Origin: Belnapia mucosa
GTDB taxonomy: Bacteria > Pseudomonadota > Alphaproteobacteria > Acetobacterales > Acetobacteraceae
Direction of reading: 5' to 3'
Length of the DNA stretch: 64,000 bases
Assembly: GCF_016775475.1 (NCBI RefSeq)
Contig: NZ_JAEUXJ010000001.1
Location: forward strand, 248,001 to 312,000
The position numbers and the translations under genes are program-made. The notes beneath the pieces are model-generated. The model had not been told where the DNA came from, made no database searches, and was given only the letters and a program-made list of their open reading frames with translations. Shown one piece after another: positions 62,161 through 64,000 of the stretch. Position 1 is the first letter of the stretch. The number at the start of each line of letters is the position of its first letter.

Positions 62161-64000
62161 GACCGGGTGCTGTCCGTCTTGTCCGGCGCCGGATGCGGCG
62201 ACTGGCCGGGACCGACCGAGGCATGCGCCTCCACCGGGCGGATGCCCATCCAGCCCTTCACCTTCTCACGTGTGGCCTGGAAGACCACGTAGAGCATCGG
62301 GATCATGAAGATGCCGATGATGGAGGCCGCCAGCATTCCGCCGAAAACCGGCGTGCCGACCGCGCGGCGGGACAGCATGGCCGCGCCCGTCGCCGTCACC
62401 AGTGGCACCAGGCCGAGGACGAAGGCGATCGAGGTCATCATCACCGCGCGGAACCGGAGGCGGGAGCCCTCGATCGCCGCGTCGCGGATCGGCATGCCGC
62501 GTTCCCGGGCATCCTTCGCGAATTCGATGATGAGGATGCCGTTCTTCGCCGCCAGCGCGATCAGCACGACGAGGCCGATCTGCGCATAGACATCGAGGCT
62601 GAGCCCCGAGAACTGGATGGCGAGGAAGGAGCCGAGGCCACCCACCGCCACCGAGAGCAGCACCGGCACCGGGATGGTCCAGCTCTCATAGAGCGCGACC
62701 AGGAACAGGTAGGCAAAGAGGATGGCCAGCGCGACGACATAGATGGTCTGTCCCGCCGCCAGCCTCTCCTGATAGGCGGTGCCGGTCCATTCATAGCCAT
62801 AGCCCGCCGGCAGCACGCGGCGCGACAGCTCCTCCATGGCGTTCAGCGCATCGCCCGAGGAAATGCCGGGCTTCGGCGCGCCATTGACCAGCACCGCGCG
62901 GTAGTTGTTGTAGCGACTGATCGTCTGCGGCCCGACCACGATCCGCACATCGGCGAAGGCGCGCAGCGGCACCATGTCGCCGCGGGTGTTGCGGACCCGG
63001 ATGCGCCAGATGTCGTCGATGTCGTCGCGGTCCTGCGCCTCGGCCTGGATATTCACCTGCCAGGTGCGGCCGAACAGGTTGAAGTCGTTGACATAGAACC
63101 CGCCCAGCGCCGCCTGCAGCGCCGAGAAGATGTTGGAGATGGGGATGCCGAGCGCCTGGGCCTTGTCCCGGTCCACATCGAGGAAGAGCGAAGGCGTCGC
63201 CGCCGAGAAGGTCGAGAAGACCTGCTGCAGCCGGGGATCCTGGTTGGCCGCGACGACGAGGCCGAGCATCGCGCTGCCCAGTTCCGCCGGGTCACGCCCC
63301 TGGAGGTCCTGGAGCTGGTATTCGAAGCCGCCGCCGGTGCCGAGGCCGATGATTGGCGGCAGGTTGAAGGCGACGACGGTCGCCGTCCGTACCCCGGCGC
63401 CCTGCTGGAAGACCCGGCCGATGGAGGCGAAGACCGAATCCGCCGCGCTCGTCCGGTCCTCGAAGGGCTTCAGCCGCGCCACCATGAAGGCGGAATTCGA
63501 CTGCGCGCCCTGGTCGATCAGCGAGAAGCCGACGATGGCCAGGATGTTCTCGACCGCCGGGATGCCGCGCAGGATGTCTTCCACCTGCTCCACCGCCGCC
63601 CGCGTGCGGGACAGCGAGGCCGCCTGGGGCAGGGAGACCTGGACGAAGAAGGTGCCCTGGTCCTCCTGCGGCAGGAAGCCCTGCGGGGTCTTCGAGCCGA
63701 TGGTGAAGATGCCGAAGGCGATCGCCGCGGTGAGGGCGAGCGAGAGGATGGAGATGCGGACCAGCCGCCGCACCACCGCCGCATAGCCGTCCCGCACCTT
63801 GTCGATGCCGCGGAGGACGTATTTGATCGGCCCCCGCTTCGGCCCGGTATGCCGCAGGAACAGCACGCAGAGCGCCGGCGAGAGGGTCAGCGCGTTCAGC
63901 GCCGAGATCACCATAGCGGCCGAGATCGTCACCGCGAATTGCCGGAACAGCACGCCCGACAGGCCCGGGATGAAGGCGATCGGGACGAAGACCGAGAGCA
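62157..64000 (-). CDS. RND efflux transporter inner-membrane subunit (AcrB/MexB-like), C-terminal part
   Basis: The last 614 or so codons of an RND pump; the gene continues beyond the right edge. At the edge the frame reads [20 protein letters not shown], the helix 4–6 region of HAE1 pumps, so an ATG at 63953 is internal. [20 protein letters not shown], then [10 protein letters not shown], is typical. Later marks are [80 protein letters not shown] and [20 protein letters not shown]. Such pumps expel drugs and solvents with a periplasmic adaptor, which is probably upstream outside the window. The stop overlaps the glycosyltransferase start. Confidence 0.95.
   Translation of the reverse strand, partial: LSVFVPIAFIPGLSGVLFRQFAVTISAAMVISALNALTLSPALCVLFLRHTGPKRGPIKYVLRGIDKVRDGYAAVVRRLVRISILSLALTAAIAFGIFTIGSKTPQGFLPQEDQGTFFVQVSLPQAASLSRTRAAVEQVEDILRGIPAVENILAIVGFSLIDQGAQSNSAFMVARLKPFEDRTSAADSVFASIGRVFQQGAGVRTATVVAFNLPPIIGLGTGGGFEYQLQDLQGRDPAELGSAMLGLVVAANQDPRLQQVFSTFSAATPSLFLDVDRDKAQALGIPISNIFSALQAALGGFYVNDFNLFGRTWQVNIQAEAQDRDDIDDIWRIRVRNTRGDMVPLRAFADVRIVVGPQTISRYNNYRAVLVNGAPKPGISSGDALNAMEELSRRVLPAGYGYEWTGTAYQERLAAGQTIYVVALAILFAYLFLVALYESWTIPVPVLLSVAVGGLGSFLAIQFSGLSLDVYAQIGLVVLIALAAKNGILIIEFAKDARERGMPIRDAAIEGSRLRFRAVMMTSIAFVLGLVPLVTATGAAMLSRRAVGTPVFGGMLAASIIGIFMIPMLYVVFQATREKVKGWMGIRPVEAHASVGPGQSPHPAPDKTDSTRS

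Noticed and set aside
63951..63953. ATG at 63953 as the start of the RND pump
   Set aside because: The frame stays open to the window edge and continues the family sequence upstream ([10 protein letters not shown]), so the Met is internal and the gene is cut by the window.

Overview
The window is chromosomal DNA of very high GC content and dense coding. Gene families and layout point to an aerobic, heterotrophic alphaproteobacterium, most likely Acetobacteraceae (Roseomonas-like). The signs are hemD–mitofilin–hemY divergent from tsaD, a tricarboxylate-type (Bug) receptor, a fused SecDF, an HWE-family kinase, a DUF6894 protein and many orphan solute receptors. I see no insertion sequence, prophage, CRISPR array or rRNA. 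No gap between genes exceeds 300 bp; the longest is about 282 bp.

Left part (1–10.7 kb): after the start of purC comes the least ordinary block. It holds a large Ig-like/RTX calcium-binding secreted protein, a stand-alone YcaO enzyme and a SARP/BTAD-type regulator with TolB-like and TPR domains, all on the + strand. Converging on them are a 141-aa protein of unknown family and an animal-type haem peroxidase. Divergent from the peroxidase are a methyltransferase of the 'KPRGYAGD' family and a 181-aa unknown. The peroxidase/methyltransferase intergenic region carries two pairs of GCGTGA direct repeats. Each pair has an 11-bp period and the two pairs are inverted, as expected for a SARP-type operator serving both promoters. 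This is my best candidate for an undescribed system.

Middle (10.7–40 kb): tRNA-Tyr; a Tat-exported Gfo/Idh oxidoreductase; a phosphohistidine-type phosphatase with NnrD; an MFS carrier and a flavin monooxygenase; tRNA-Thr; the haem block hemY–mitofilin–hemD facing tsaD; an HWE sensor kinase; a cupin with a CoA-transferase; a Bug receptor; a nucleoside deaminase; queE (queuosine). A catabolic-looking operon follows (2-hydroxyacid dehydrogenase, class II aldolase, glutamine amidotransferase), then a DUF883-like anchor protein, an orphan oligopeptide-type receptor opposite an amidohydrolase, a DUF305 protein, an Fe-dependent alcohol dehydrogenase, an EAL protein and secDF.

Right part (40–64 kb): a LOV-domain hybrid histidine kinase, a GnnA-like dehydrogenase, AcuI/YhdH, an AhpD-like protein, DUF6894, a Crp/Fnr regulator with a structured leader and a Gly-Pro microsatellite, a GNAT enzyme, a second orphan receptor paralogous to the first, a DMT transporter overlapping a nuclease–helicase fusion, a QmcA/NfeD pair, small membrane proteins and a PrsW-like protein. 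On the minus strand follow a luciferase-like oxidoreductase, a VapC remnant, a tightly packed ppa–galB–DUF445 run, a molybdenum hydroxylase large subunit, a glycosyltransferase and the C-terminal part of an RND efflux pump.

All family assignments come from reading motifs by eye. No database search was run.
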